Shown here in pieces: positions 7,641-16,122 of a stretch of 64,000 bases of DNA (positions are counted from its first letter, which is position 1; each line of letters opens with the position of its first letter). The DNA comes from Anaerobacillus alkalidiazotrophicus (lineage in GTDB: Bacteria > Bacillota > Bacilli > Bacillales_H > Anaerobacillaceae), in assembly GCF_001866055.1 (NCBI RefSeq), contig NZ_MLQS01000001.1, positions 215,344 through 279,343 on the forward strand. Reading direction: 5' to 3'. The notes beneath the pieces are model-generated. The model was given only the letters and a program-made list of their open reading frames with translations. It had not been told where the DNA came from and made no database searches. A program made the position numbers and the translations under genes.

Positions 7641-8504
7641 ATGGAAATTCAATTACCCACAGCTTTTCCACCCCAACATCAAACGAAACAACCAGGAATA
7701 GAAACAGAAATGAAGCCTCGCCCAATATTTGATGATCCATCCTATAAAGGCAGCGGAAAGCTAACTGGAAAGGTTGCATTAATCACTGGAGGGGATAGTG
7801 GAATTGGACGGGCTGTTGCTATCGCATTTGCTAAAGAGGGGGCTAATGTTGCTATTGCCTATTTGGATGAAACTGTCGATGCAGAGGAAACAAAAGAGTT
7901 AGTAGAAGCAAAAGGTGTACAATGCTTACTCCTTCCAGGGAATATTGAAGAAGAAGCAGTATGCAAAAAGATAGTCGCTGATACAGTTTCTCATTTTGGT
8001 AAGCTTGACATACTTATTAATAATGCCGCTTGGCAGATAGTTCAAAATAATATAAAAAACATAACTACCGAACAACTAGAGAAAACTTTTCGGGTTAATA
8101 TTTTTTCTGTTTTTCACTTTGTTAAAGCTGCCTTGTCTCACTTAAAACAAGGAAGTTCCATTATTAATACTACTTCAGTAACGGCTTATCACGGTCATGA
8201 ACAATTAATTGATTATTCTTCAACAAAAGGTGCAATGGTCACTTTTACAAGATCATTGTCCATGCAACTAGCTACTCTTGGAATACGGGTAAACGGTGTT
8301 GCACCTGGACCGATATGGACTCCATTAATTCCCTCTTCCTTCCTTGCTAGCCAAGTTGCAAATTTCGGTAGTAACACGCCAATGAAACGTGCAGGACAAC
8401 CTTTTGAACTTGCTCCAACCTATGTATACTTAGCTTCTAATGATTCTTCTTATGTATCTGGACAAATTATTCATGTAAATGGAGGAGAAATTGTAAACGG
8501 ATAA
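7641..8504 (+). CDS. Short-chain dehydrogenase/reductase (YhdF/YhxC-like)
   Basis: A 287-residue SDR with the roughly 40-residue N-terminal extension typical of the YhdF/YhxC/YdaD group of Bacillus stress-related SDRs (FPPQHQTKQPG, KPRPIFDDPSYKGSGKL). Rossmann motif TGGDSGIG at 49-56, NNAA at 127-130, catalytic Ser179, Tyr192 and Lys196 (YSSTK), C-terminal SYVSGQIIHVNGG. It binds NAD(P); the substrate is not deducible. Ribosome binding site TAAGGAGGG is 8 bases upstream. A 12-base inverted repeat in its leader may bind a regulator. Divergent from hemAT. Confidence 0.88.
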   Translation: MEIQLPTAFPPQHQTKQPGIETEMKPRPIFDDPSYKGSGKLTGKVALITGGDSGIGRAVAIAFAKEGANVAIAYLDETVDAEETKELVEAKGVQCLLLPGNIEEEAVCKKIVADTVSHFGKLDILINNAAWQIVQNNIKNITTEQLEKTFRVNIFSVFHFVKAALSHLKQGSSIINTTSVTAYHGHEQLIDYSSTKGAMVTFTRSLSMQLATLGIRVNGVAPGPIWTPLIPSSFLASQVANFGSNTPMKRAGQPFELAPTYVYLASNDSSYVSGQIIHVNGGEIVNG

Positions 8505-8662
8505 AAGGAAATGAAAATAGATACGCATCTAAAGACAGCTAATTGCGTCCATTACATGAAGTACTTTCTTTAGCTTCTTGTAATGGGCCAAATTGACCAG
8601 ATTATGTATATTCAACCTAGGCAGCTTTCCATTTATAAAAATTTAATATTTTCCTAACTAAA

Positions 8663-8691
8663 AACTGGTACCCCATTGAGGAGTACCAGTT
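8663..8691 (-). terminator. Terminator after dps
   Basis: Perfect 9-base stem AACTGGTAC/GTACCAGTT with an A-rich stretch on the plus strand (U-run on the minus transcript), just beyond the dps stop. Confidence 0.6.
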
Positions 8692-8696
8692 AATTT

Positions 8697-9137
8697 TTAT
8701 CCTAAATAAGCTTTAAGCATCCAAACATGTTGCTCTAAAGAAGTCTTAATACCGATGAACATATCAGCAGTTGATTCATCACCAGCAGCTTCAGCAAGTT
8801 CAATAGTTTCATTTGATTCTGCAATTACTTTTTCAAAATCAGCAGCTAAAACTGAAACCATTTCTTTTGCCCCTTCATTACTAGAAGCTTCTTCAATAGA
8901 TGATGCTTCTAAGTATTCTTTTAGAGTCGCAAGTGGTTTACCTTCAATTGTTAAAATACGCTCTGCAATTGAATCAATATAAGTAGCAGCTTCAGTATAG
9001 TATTCTTCAAATTTTGCATGTAGTGTAAAGAATTCTGGTCCAGTTACATACCAATGATAATTGTGAAGCTTTGTAAATAATACATTCCAGTTTGCTAATT
9101 GAGAATTAAGTGAATTAACTAGTTTTTCATTTGCCAT
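8697..9137 (-). CDS. dps: Dps-family ferritin-like DNA protection protein
   Basis: A 146-residue four-helix mini-ferritin that oxidises and stores Fe2+ with H2O2 and protects DNA. The inter-subunit ferroxidase ligands are in place: His28 (in NYHWYVTG), His40, Asp55 and Glu59, with the same spacing as Dps H31/H43/D58/E62. C-terminal [12 protein letters not shown] is typical. It is monocistronic with its own terminator. Two PerR-like boxes overlap its promoter, which is how the B. subtilis paralogue mrgA is controlled by peroxide, so peroxide induction is a strong inference. Confidence 0.93.
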   Translation of the reverse strand: MANEKLVNSLNSQLANWNVLFTKLHNYHWYVTGPEFFTLHAKFEEYYTEAATYIDSIAERILTIEGKPLATLKEYLEASSIEEASSNEGAKEMVSVLAADFEKVIAESNETIELAEAAGDESTADMFIGIKTSLEQHVWMLKAYLG

Positions 9138-9176
9138 TTTTCGAAAAACACTCCTTATTTTTTAATGATATATGTT

Positions 9177-9205
9177 ATCTTAACGCAGATTATAATTAAT
9201 ATCAA
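9177..9205 (-). promoter_or_regulatory. Predicted sigma-A promoter of dps
   Basis: Minus strand -35 TTGATA (9200-9205), 17-base spacer, -10 TAAGAT (9177-9182). The PerR box at 9190-9204 covers the spacer and -35. Confidence 0.6.
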
Positions 9206-9230
9206 ATGATATAGATTATAATTAGCGTCA
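9190..9230. promoter_or_regulatory. Two PerR-type boxes upstream of dps
   Basis: TTATAATTAATATCA (9190-9204) matches 12 of 14 defined positions of the PerR/Fur-like box TTATAATNATTATAA. A second copy, TTATAATTAGCGTCA (9216-9230), has one perfect half-site. They lie 26 bases apart, over and upstream of the promoter. Confidence 0.6.
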
Positions 9231-9376
9231 ATTTACTCATACCTTCTAATATTTTTAGTATAATATATTTTTCTATAATATGGGTTAATTTCCACAAAAA
9301 AAATGAAAATAAAACAAATTAGACACAAAATGTCACTTTGAAGATTCCCTTACAAATATATTCAATATTAAACGTA

Positions 9377-9420
9377 AAAAAAACGCTCCTTGAGTCAGTT
9401 ACGACTAGAAGCGTTTTTTC
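9377..9420 (-). terminator. Terminator after the desaturase gene
   Basis: AAAAAACGCT ... AGCGTTTTTT flank a roughly 24-base loop; the strand of the desaturase transcript ends in a U-run. Confidence 0.6.
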
Positions 9421-9440
9421 TACTAATGTGGGTAATAAAA

Positions 9441-10487
9441 TTATAACTTACGGTATTGAATTTCCTTTACATTTAATCCATTTCCTAAAGTACTATAAAC
9501 TTTTTTATCATGTGGGTCCAAGAGTTCATTCTTCTCATGATAAACTCTTGGCGTTTTATATAGGGTCAATAAAGCTCTTGCAAACGGCATCTGATGATAG
9601 CGCTCAGGCCACTTTTGTAAAATAAGATCTTTTACTAAAGGATAATATTTAGGATTCATTGCTGGAAAGAGATGATGTTCAGTGTGGTAAGAGAAATTAA
9701 AGTGCAACACATCTACCCACTTAGGAACAGTCACTGTTAGACAATTAGCCAATGGATCGTTAACATCTACTAAGGGGTTTAAGCGATGATTAGTTGAGAT
9801 ATACCCCATTACAATAGAATTAGCAATGAATAACGGTAATAAATAAGCAAAAAACCAAGCTACAGGTCCAATTATAAAAAGTAACCCTATCCAAAACATC
9901 CATGGTAACACAAGTTGGATGAAAACGGCTGAACGATTTTTCATATTGAACTCTTTAAAATATAGAAAGAACATATTTATTGAGTGTATCGAAAACGATA
10001 TCGCTAAATATAAAAAGCCAAATATAGAACGAACTTGTAAAGGTAATTTATAAACTAACCGGACAATCCAATTTTTTGAAAATTTATTTGCACTTGGCCA
10101 AGCGTCTGGGTCCTTAGTTTCATCTTGAGTGTGAACATGGTGCTCCATGTTATGCCATTTTCTCCATAAACGTGGACCAGTACATAGTGGCCAGAAAAAA
10201 ATTGCACCTAACAAATTTCTAATTCTCGGATTTCTAATTACTGTACCATGAAGAATTTCATGTCCTAAAAAACCCATTGCCGAAAAACTAAACCCAATGA
10301 TTATTGAAATAAATAAATTGACAATTATCGGTAATTGAATTTGACTAATCAATAACATTCCAGTAATGACAGTGATTAAATATGCTATTCCTCCAAATAA
10401 CCTTGTTGGAACTGGCTTAAATGCCTCCTTTGGTAATTCTGGAGAAATTCTTGCTGCGTACCATCCAAACGTCTTAAGATCGTTCAT
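9441..10487 (-). CDS. Membrane fatty acid desaturase
   Basis: A 348-residue integral membrane di-iron desaturase. All three histidine boxes are present: HEILH at 76-80, HNMEHH at 112-117 and HTEHH at 268-272. Hydrophobic spans cluster at about 30-75, 90-102, 150-178 and 185-232. This box pattern differs from the HDCGH type of B. subtilis Des, so I do not assign des. It would introduce a double bond into membrane acyl chains using O2. It is monocistronic; no DesK/DesR-like pair adjoins it. The regiospecificity cannot be read from the sequence. Confidence 0.88.
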   Translation of the reverse strand: MNDLKTFGWYAARISPELPKEAFKPVPTRLFGGIAYLITVITGMLLISQIQLPIIVNLFISIIIGFSFSAMGFLGHEILHGTVIRNPRIRNLLGAIFFWPLCTGPRLWRKWHNMEHHVHTQDETKDPDAWPSANKFSKNWIVRLVYKLPLQVRSIFGFLYLAISFSIHSINMFFLYFKEFNMKNRSAVFIQLVLPWMFWIGLLFIIGPVAWFFAYLLPLFIANSIVMGYISTNHRLNPLVDVNDPLANCLTVTVPKWVDVLHFNFSYHTEHHLFPAMNPKYYPLVKDLILQKWPERYHQMPFARALLTLYKTPRVYHEKNELLDPHDKKVYSTLGNGLNVKEIQYRKL

Positions 10488-10606
10488 AATATCGTCTCCC
10501 TCTTAACTTCCTATCTTTAGCACTATGTTAATAGTACAAATTAATAATACCAAGACAACATAAGAGTTTCAATGTTTTTTTTATTACCAGGTAATAATAA
10601 TTGGTT

Positions 10607-10894
10607 TTAATATTGTTGTAATTGTTTTACCGACTGAATAAATAATTCAGGGCTTGAGTGAACCTGAAATGGAAAAACTCCTTCATTGGTATGTAAGTAA
10701 AGGGTTCCATATTTATTACTAGACGTCTTCCTATACGAGACATCAAACACATCTTTTAGTTTATAAGTTTTGTATGGAGAAACAATTTTTGTTTCGTATA
10801 AATACAAATAATACACATTTTCAATATACTTTTGTTCTATACCATTAATTTCTCTAAATACTTTTACATACGGCTGTTTTAAAATTAGTGACAA
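10607..10894 (-). CDS. Small hypothetical protein, possible PH-like fold
   Basis: A 95-residue protein. I chose the TTG at 10894 because GAAGGAG lies 8 bases upstream; a longer frame with a GTG start at 10936 would read through the ribosome binding site. The middle (YKTYKLKDVFDVSYRKTSS then YGTLYLHTNEGVFPFQV) has the alternating strand pattern of bacterial PH-like domains and the C-terminus (SPELFIQSVKQLQQY) looks like the capping helix. That fold is inference. No membrane segment or known neighbours in function. Confidence 0.6.
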   Translation of the reverse strand: MSLILKQPYVKVFREINGIEQKYIENVYYLYLYETKIVSPYKTYKLKDVFDVSYRKTSSNKYGTLYLHTNEGVFPFQVHSSPELFIQSVKQLQQY

Positions 10895-11112
10895 GTTAAG
10901 GCTCCTTCTTATAATTATTATTAGTAATCTTACCACTCATCGTTGTTCAATAAAACTCCTGGATAGAAACGAGTAAGTACTTTGTTCTTCTACGGATCGT
11001 TTTATAATCTTTTAAAATTAACTATAAAGCCTAATATAAAATACCTACCAAATAGGAAAAATAAATGGTACACTCAACAATAGAAAATTACAATTCATTA
11101 AAGGAGAAATAT

Positions 11113-11307
11113 ATGTCTACAAACGATCAAGATCAACCAAACAAGAAAAAAATCTCTTTACAAGAAGCCATTCAACAACAGTTAGCTAATAAAAAAGCAA
11201 AACAAACACAAAACAAAGAAAATAACAAATGGAGTAATACAAATCAAACAATGAAAAGCCAACAAACAAAAAAAATAAATAATCAGCGAAAGAGACAGGG
11301 AGTTTAA
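11113..11307 (+). CDS. Small basic hypothetical protein, 64 residues
   Basis: Starts at the ATG preceded by AAAGGAG (11099-11105); an in-frame ATG at 11065 lacks a ribosome binding site. The product (MSTNDQDQPNKKKISLQEAI ...) is rich in Lys, Gln and Asn, with a short predicted amphipathic helix ISLQEAIQQQLANKKAK followed by a low-complexity disordered tail ending KRKRQGV-like. No family recognised. A clean terminator follows it. Confidence 0.6.
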   Translation: MSTNDQDQPNKKKISLQEAIQQQLANKKAKQTQNKENNKWSNTNQTMKSQQTKKINNQRKRQGV

Positions 11308-11328
11308 CAAACACTTCGCACAAGCAAA

Positions 11329-11360
11329 AACAATACTTTATAGTAGTATTGTTTTTTTTA
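11329..11360 (+). terminator. Intrinsic terminator
   Basis: Perfect 9-base stem AACAATACT/AGTATTGTT followed by a run of eight T residues. Confidence 0.8.
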
Positions 11361-11406
11361 TTTAAAGGAAATACTATATAAAAAAATAATATTTAGGGGG
11401 AAAGTA

Positions 11407-12264
11407 ATGAGTTACGTTCAGAACATAAATGAAAAATCTTACTGTGTCAATGAATACGGTGTGCTCAGAAAAGTTATTTTATGTGAACCTAAACATATGA
11501 CTATTCGTGATGTTATTAATGATACTCAAAAACATTTTAAAGATGTAGGAATCCACATAGAAAAAGCTATGGAGCAACATAAGCATTTCGCTCAAGTATT
11601 AAGGGATAACAATATCGATGTTATTTTACTACCACCTGCAAAGAAATTCCCAGAACAAGTATTTACTCGCGACATTGGGTTTACTCTCGGTCATACAATC
11701 TTTGTAGCTGATATGGCAAACAACATTCGTCGTGGTGAAGAACAAATATTAAAGGATTGGCTAAAAGGCGAAGAAGTTTCTTATTATAATATTATCGGTG
11801 ACCAAATTGAAGGTGGAGACGTCATAATAGACGGTGGTATGATCTATGTAGGTATTAGTGACCGTACAAATGAAGCAGCAATTGCTCACCTGACAAGGCT
11901 ACTACCTTCCTTTACTATTATTACAGTTCCTTTTCAAAATAAATATTTACATTTAGACTGTATATTTAACATTCTTTCTCCTTCAGAAGCACTCATTTAT
12001 CCGGGAGTTATTGATAAAAAGAAAGAGGAATTAATAGCTTCTCGTTACGAACTAATTGAAGTAACAAAAGAAGAACAATTTACGCTTGGAACAAATGTAC
12101 TTTCTATCGGTAACAAAAAAGTAATTAGCCTACCAGTTAATAAAAACGTTAATAACGAACTACGCAAAAGAGGTTACGAGGTCATTGAGGTTGATATTAC
12201 AGAAATAATTAAAAGTGGTGGATCATTTCGTTGCTGTTCGATGCCACTTGTGAGGGAAAAGTAA
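11407..12264 (+). CDS. Amidinotransferase-fold hydrolase (DDAH-like, YkgA-like)
   Basis: A 285-residue member of the guanidine-modifying superfamily that includes dimethylarginine dimethylaminohydrolase and arginine deiminase. Visible features: FTRDIGF at 86-92, the EGGD substrate motif at 135-138, catalytic His182 in LHLD, and the nucleophile Cys276 in GGSFRCCSMPL. Length agrees with B. subtilis YkgA, a DDAH-like protein. The reaction is hydrolysis at a guanidinium carbon (citrulline-type product); the exact substrate is not established. It has a strong GGGGGAAAG ribosome binding site and no arginine-metabolism neighbours. Confidence 0.85.
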   Translation: MSYVQNINEKSYCVNEYGVLRKVILCEPKHMTIRDVINDTQKHFKDVGIHIEKAMEQHKHFAQVLRDNNIDVILLPPAKKFPEQVFTRDIGFTLGHTIFVADMANNIRRGEEQILKDWLKGEEVSYYNIIGDQIEGGDVIIDGGMIYVGISDRTNEAAIAHLTRLLPSFTIITVPFQNKYLHLDCIFNILSPSEALIYPGVIDKKKEELIASRYELIEVTKEEQFTLGTNVLSIGNKKVISLPVNKNVNNELRKRGYEVIEVDITEIIKSGGSFRCCSMPLVREK

Positions 12265-12291
12265 AATAGAGAAAATTTTTTGAACATACAA

Positions 12292-12317
12292 AAAGGTATC
12301 CCCAAAAGGATACCTTT
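12292..12317. terminator. Bidirectional terminator between DDAH-like gene and csp
   Basis: Perfect 10-base stem AAAGGTATCC/GGATACCTTT with a 6-base loop between convergent genes. Confidence 0.75.
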
Positions 12318-12335
12318 ATTCATTAGTTTGGTTAA

Positions 12336-12536
12336 TTAAGCTTTAGTAACGTTAGCAGCTTGTGGTCCACGGTTACCTTCAACGATTTCGAAGTTAACTT
12401 TTTGACCTTCTTCTAAAGACTTGAATCCATCAGATTGAATAGCTGAGAAGTGTACGAATACATCGTCTCCGTCTTCGCGCTCGATAAATCCGAATCCTTT
12501 TTCTGCATTAAACCATTTAACTGTACCTTGTAACAT
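12336..12536 (-). CDS. csp: Cold shock protein (CspB/CspD type)
   Basis: A 66-residue OB-fold single-stranded nucleic acid chaperone. RNP1 (KGFGFIE) and RNP2 (VFVHFSAI) are intact, along with [17 protein letters not shown] at the start and the GPQAANV C-terminus. It binds RNA/ssDNA and prevents secondary structure. Ribosome binding site CAGGAGG is 8 bases upstream. Long 5' leaders are usual for csp genes, and about 290 bases without a gene lie upstream here; no specific cold-box was identified. Confidence 0.95.
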   Translation of the reverse strand: MLQGTVKWFNAEKGFGFIEREDGDDVFVHFSAIQSDGFKSLEEGQKVNFEIVEGNRGPQAANVTKA

Positions 12537-12827
12537 GTGTTTTCCTCCTGATTTGTGTGCATTTCCACACGGTTTTATTCACTATCCTTGTTCATTCATA
12601 ACATTTAAGAGGAAAACTTTTTAAAGCCATCCATCCAATAACATTAAAACGATCAAAAATAATTACTCTTAGTATAACACTAATAAATGAAAAAATAAAC
12701 CTTTTCATTATTTTTATAATAAGAAGATTATCCTTCTATATGTTAAGCGAACGTAAATCAAAAAGCCGCTTCTCCACACCTTACATAGATAAACTTTCAG
12801 ATACTAATATGATACGTAGATATTACC

Positions 12828-12945
12828 AAAGAGAACTCGTTCTAGCTTCGCTAGAACATCGGAAATTCAGATGGAGTCTCAACTTCACCTGAATGGAAGT
12901 TCCCACCTACGCTACGCTTAGAGGTGGGGTCTATGACCCTTAAGT
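12828..12945 (-). repeat. Structured repeat A, copy 1
   Basis: About 118 bases that, read on the minus strand, match 49286-49404 at roughly 95%. Oriented as in copy 2 it holds successive hairpins: CCACCT...AGGTGG, ACTTCC...TGAAGT, and GTTCTAGCGAAGCTAGAAC. Two differences between copies fall opposite each other in the middle hairpin. It carries no ORF. Likely a remnant or passenger of an IS200/IS605-like element or a structured RNA. Confidence 0.7.
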
Positions 12946-12983
12946 TCAAATCAGTTTGATCAACTGAATGAGGAGATGGTTTT

Positions 12984-13100
12984 ATGTATATAGGAAGCAA
13001 AGGATGGTATGTTCATTAGTTAAAAAAATTAGGGATTTATGTTTTAATAGGCATTTTTATCTTTTATTGTTTAGGTTTGTACTTTAATGCAAAAAATTAA
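12984..13100 (+). pseudogene. Small membrane protein gene interrupted by an in-frame amber codon
   Basis: An ATG at 12984 with GAGGAG 8-10 bases upstream opens MYIGSKGWYVH, then a TAG at 13017-13019, then the same frame continues LKKLGIYVLIGIFIFYCLGL YFNAKN to a TAA at 13098-13100. The second half is a clean transmembrane helix. The start resembles small Bacillus DUF2639 (YflJ-type) proteins (GSKGWYV..LK..GI) as I recall them. Most likely a nonsense-mutated gene. Confidence 0.45.
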
Positions 13101-13128
13101 ATTGTAGTATGAAAAGGAGCGATCAAAA

Positions 13129-13815
13129 GTGAACACAAACATTTTCCATTTAAGTATTGAATTATTCGTAGGTTTCCTGGCTTTATTAATTATTACGAAG
13201 GTTTTAGGTAAAACACAAATTACTCAAATTACTCCTTTCGATTTCATTTCAGCACTAGTGTTAGGTGAGCTTGTTGGGAATGCAATTTATGACAAAGATA
13301 TTAGCGTTTGGTATGTACTTTATGCAATAACCTTGTGGGGTATGCTCATTTATGCAGTGGAATTACTTACACAAAAATTTAAAGGGACAAGAAAGATTTT
13401 AGAAGGAAAGCCGGCCATCGTTATACGAAATGGAAAACTCGATCGTGATGAATTAAAGAAAAATAAATTGGATATTAACCAACTACAGCACCTTCTGCGG
13501 GACAAGGATGTATTTTCAATTCGTGAAGTTGAATTTGCAATTTTAGAAGCAAACGGCTCTGTGAATGTGCTAAAAAAATCTAATTATGTAACCCCGACAA
13601 GAAAAGACCTTAACATCACACCACAACAAGTAAACTTACCAATATCTATTATTTTGGATGGTGAGGTACTTTGGGATAATTTATCTGAAGCGGGCTTTAA
13701 TGAAATATGGCTTAATCGTCAATTAAGTTACCATGGCATTACCAACCCAGAGCAAGTGCTTTTTGCTGAATGGCTCGAGGGAGAACCCCTATTTGTTACT
13801 TCCTATCATTTATAA
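13129..13815 (+). CDS. DUF421/YetF family membrane protein
   Basis: A 228-residue protein with three N-terminal transmembrane helices (about 8-25, 37-55, 60-80) followed by a cytoplasmic alpha/beta domain, the usual architecture of YetF/YcaP/YrbG proteins. Family motifs: ITKVLGKTQITQITPFDF near 22-39, GKPAIVIRNGKLDRDELKKN near 97-116, EVEFAILEANGSVNVLKK. The start is GTG (13129) preceded by AAAGGAG. Function of DUF421 proteins is not firmly established; some contribute to spore or membrane resistance phenotypes. A paralogue lies 1.5 kb downstream. Confidence 0.88.
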   Translation: MNTNIFHLSIELFVGFLALLIITKVLGKTQITQITPFDFISALVLGELVGNAIYDKDISVWYVLYAITLWGMLIYAVELLTQKFKGTRKILEGKPAIVIRNGKLDRDELKKNKLDINQLQHLLRDKDVFSIREVEFAILEANGSVNVLKKSNYVTPTRKDLNITPQQVNLPISIILDGEVLWDNLSEAGFNEIWLNRQLSYHGITNPEQVLFAEWLEGEPLFVTSYHL

Positions 13816-14037
13816 ATCAAAATAATAAAACTAATTGTTTTTATATTTATAGTATTTATTGTGCTGGATTATTGTTAAAACTAATAAAAGAATTATTTAA
13901 TAAAATCAAACTAAAGGTTCGTAATTGTATAGAATATTATTACACAGGACTTTCTTTTTGAACCATGACTTTCTTGAATTTATTAGTTCACTGAGTTATC
14001 TTAAAAGAATAAATGATTATTAGAGGTGTGTTTCATA

Positions 14038-14748
14038 GTGCGGATTAATAAATATTTAAGTGAATCAGGGATAACGTCAAGACGGGAAGCTGATAAATGG
14101 ATTGCAGATAAAAGAGTAACAATCAACGATACAATTGCCGAATTAGGAAGTAAAGTTGAAGAAGGAGACGAAGTCAGAGTAGACGGAAAACCAATTACGT
14201 TAGAACAACAACACGTCTATATTGCACTTAATAAACCTGTAGGAATAACGAGTACAACGGAAAAACATATTAAAGGGAATATTGTTGATTTCGTTAATCA
14301 CCCCCTTCGAATTTTTCATATTGGAAGACTGGATAAAGAATCAGAAGGATTAATATTATTAACTAACGACGGGGATATCGTAAATGAAATATTGCGTGCA
14401 GAAAATAAACATGAAAAAGAATATATTGTAACTGTAGACAAGCCTATCAATTCTGTATTTTTAAGAAAGATGTCTGATGGTGTAGAAATCTTAGATACAA
14501 AAACATTGCCCTGCAAAATTACAAAAATATCTTCACATGTCTTCCGAATTATCCTAACTCAAGGATTAAATCGCCAAATTCGCCGTATGTGTTCAGCTTT
14601 GGGATATCAAGTGCGTAGGTTACAACGAATTAGAATTATGAACATTCAATTAGACGGACTTGCTAGTGGCCAATGGCGAGATTTAACAAACAAAGAACTT
14701 AAGTGTTTATTTAAAGAGTTAAATTATAATCCTAAAAAACGATCATAA
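14038..14748 (+). CDS. rluF: 23S rRNA pseudouridine synthase, RluF-like
   Basis: A 236-residue member of the RsuA/RluB/E/F family. N-terminal S4 RNA-binding domain ([20 protein letters not shown]), catalytic-loop Asp in [20 protein letters not shown] read in part, and the KinIII-like [20 protein letters not shown] with RIRIMNI, which fits RluF more than RsuA. RluF modifies U2604 of 23S rRNA in E. coli. I place the start at the GTG at 14038, 9 bases after AGAGGTG; an upstream in-frame start at 14026 overlaps that site. A terminator follows about 95 bases after the stop. Confidence 0.85.
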   Translation: MRINKYLSESGITSRREADKWIADKRVTINDTIAELGSKVEEGDEVRVDGKPITLEQQHVYIALNKPVGITSTTEKHIKGNIVDFVNHPLRIFHIGRLDKESEGLILLTNDGDIVNEILRAENKHEKEYIVTVDKPINSVFLRKMSDGVEILDTKTLPCKITKISSHVFRIILTQGLNRQIRRMCSALGYQVRRLQRIRIMNIQLDGLASGQWRDLTNKELKCLFKELNYNPKKRS

Positions 14749-14843
14749 AAGTACGATTACTTACCTTACTCCCACCCTAAAGGTAAATGACTTAACTCTT
14801 GTAGGTAAATTTAAATATTCTTAGGAATGTAATGAAACGTCAG

Positions 14844-14874
14844 ACAGGGACTTACTTAATAGTAGTCCCTGTTT
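14844..14874. terminator. Terminator downstream of rluF
   Basis: Perfect 9-base stem ACAGGGACT/AGTCCCTGT followed by a short T-run, between rluF and the decayed ABC gene. Confidence 0.6.
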
Positions 14875-14876
14875 AA

Positions 14877-15163
14877 TCATATTGTATAAAGCTCCTTCCA
14901 ATTCAATAAGAAAGGGGCTGCCTCTACGTTCGGTTCATTAACAACCTCTTTTGTCATTCCATTTTGAATAACTTTCCCATCAATAACAACAGCTAAACTA
15001 TTCGTTATATGGTTTATTTCAATGAGGTCATGACTCATAAAAAATGTTGTAGTACTAGTTTCATATAATATTTCCTTTAATTCTTTTAGCAACTGTACCT
15101 TAGTCGGGAAATCTAAAACAGAAAATGGTTCATCAAGAAATAATACTTCCGGTTCTAAAATTT
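14877..15163 (-). pseudogene. Remnant of an ABC transporter ATPase (C-terminal third)
   Basis: The frame reads LEPEVLFLDEPFSVLDFPTK (Walker B and D-loop) then FFMSHDLIEI (H-loop) and ends with ...APFLLNWKELYTI, so it covers only the second half of an ATP-binding cassette. Walker A, Q-loop and the LSGGQ signature are missing; an in-frame stop lies right before the homologous part. Without its N-terminal half it cannot be a working ATPase. The original importer type cannot be told; metal-oxyanion or peptide importers have similar tails. Confidence 0.75.
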
Positions 15164-15259
15164 ACTTTTTCTTTCAATGATGATTATTATAAAATTTGTA
15201 AATACTAAACCTACTCTACGAGAAACAAGAACAAAATACATTAAGGTAGGAATTAAAGT

Positions 15260-15925
15260 ATGGTGATTGAAACTTTAAAATTGTCTTGTTTATTTATTTT
15301 AGTATTTATTGTTATGAGGCTTCTAGGAAAAACGCTCTTATCACAATGGACAGCCTATGATTTAGTAACAATTATTTTTTTATCCTACGCTGCCCTAGGT
15401 GCAGTAAAAGTAAAAAGCTTCTACCATGCGATTATATGCATTCTATCAATTGGTATATTATATATGATTTTATCTAGATTAAGCCTTTGCGGAAGATTAA
15501 CTTCCATTATTATTGGAGAGCCTACTATTTTAATTAAGCACGGCAAGATTATTGAAAAAAACTTAAAGAAACTTCGGTACTCATTAACAGAATTACTTTC
15601 GACAGTTCGCGCATTTGGGTTTCCGGATATACAAGATATCGAATACGCTATTTTAGAGCCAAACGGAAAAATTAGCGTAATACCCAAAAATAATTTACGT
15701 CCTTTAACACCAAAAGATTTAAATATTGATTGTCAGTATATAGGTTTACCTATTACTTTAATAGCAGAAGGGAAAATTGAAAAAGATAACTTAGCTCTTA
15801 TAGATAAGTCAGAAGAATGGTTAATAAACGAGTTAAACCTTAATGGTTATCATGACTTACAAAACATTTTTTATGCCTATATAAAAGATGACATAAATTC
15901 CTTAACTGTTTTTCCTTATCAATAA
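15260..15925 (+). CDS. DUF421/YetF family membrane protein (second paralogue)
   Basis: A 221-residue protein with the same layout as the gene at 13129: three N-terminal helices (about 5-20, 28-48, 53-70), then GEPTILIKHGKI, DIEYAILEPNGKISVIPK and the C-terminal LNGYHDLQNIF. The segment MRLLGKTLLSQWTAYDLV near 19-36 aligns with the conserved GK...T.fDf region. Divergent enough from the first copy to be an old duplication. Its 3' end has a very strong terminator. Role unknown. Confidence 0.85.
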   Translation: MVIETLKLSCLFILVFIVMRLLGKTLLSQWTAYDLVTIIFLSYAALGAVKVKSFYHAIICILSIGILYMILSRLSLCGRLTSIIIGEPTILIKHGKIIEKNLKKLRYSLTELLSTVRAFGFPDIQDIEYAILEPNGKISVIPKNNLRPLTPKDLNIDCQYIGLPITLIAEGKIEKDNLALIDKSEEWLINELNLNGYHDLQNIFYAYIKDDINSLTVFPYQ

Positions 15926-15974
15926 TTTACATTCTTTTGTACTAATTATTTCACCTTTAATAATCTTTTACTAC

Positions 15975-16007
15975 ACTAAAAAGTCCGGTACAACCGGACT
16001 TTTTAGT
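15975..16007. terminator. Strong intrinsic terminator
   Basis: Perfect 14-base stem ACTAAAAAGTCCGG/CCGGACTTTTTAGT with a 5-base loop, containing a five-T run on either strand. Confidence 0.85.
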
Positions 16008-16025
16008 GGTTCGAGTTAAATTAAC

Positions 16026-16055
16026 AGAATAAGTTTATTGACTCTAGGGATAATA
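16026..16055 (+). promoter_or_regulatory. Candidate sigma-G promoter of the gerK operon
   Basis: -35 AGAATA (16026-16031), 17-base spacer, -10 GATAATA (16049-16055): one mismatch in each element to the sigma-G consensus TGHATR/CATWMTA. Germinant receptor operons are forespore expressed, so the match is expected. Confidence 0.45.
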
Positions 16056-16122
16056 TTACCAACTCATCTTATCACGCTAAACTTTTTAATAACCATATGA
16101 CACGTTAACAAGGTGAAAGACG

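Noticed and set aside
9338..9625. 95-codon plus-strand ORF
   Set aside because: It runs through the desaturase terminator and the antisense of the desaturase gene.
12984..13100. Amber codon as pyrrolysine or programmed readthrough
   Set aside because: No pyl genes are visible and Bacillaceae do not normally use TAG as sense; nonsense mutation is simpler.
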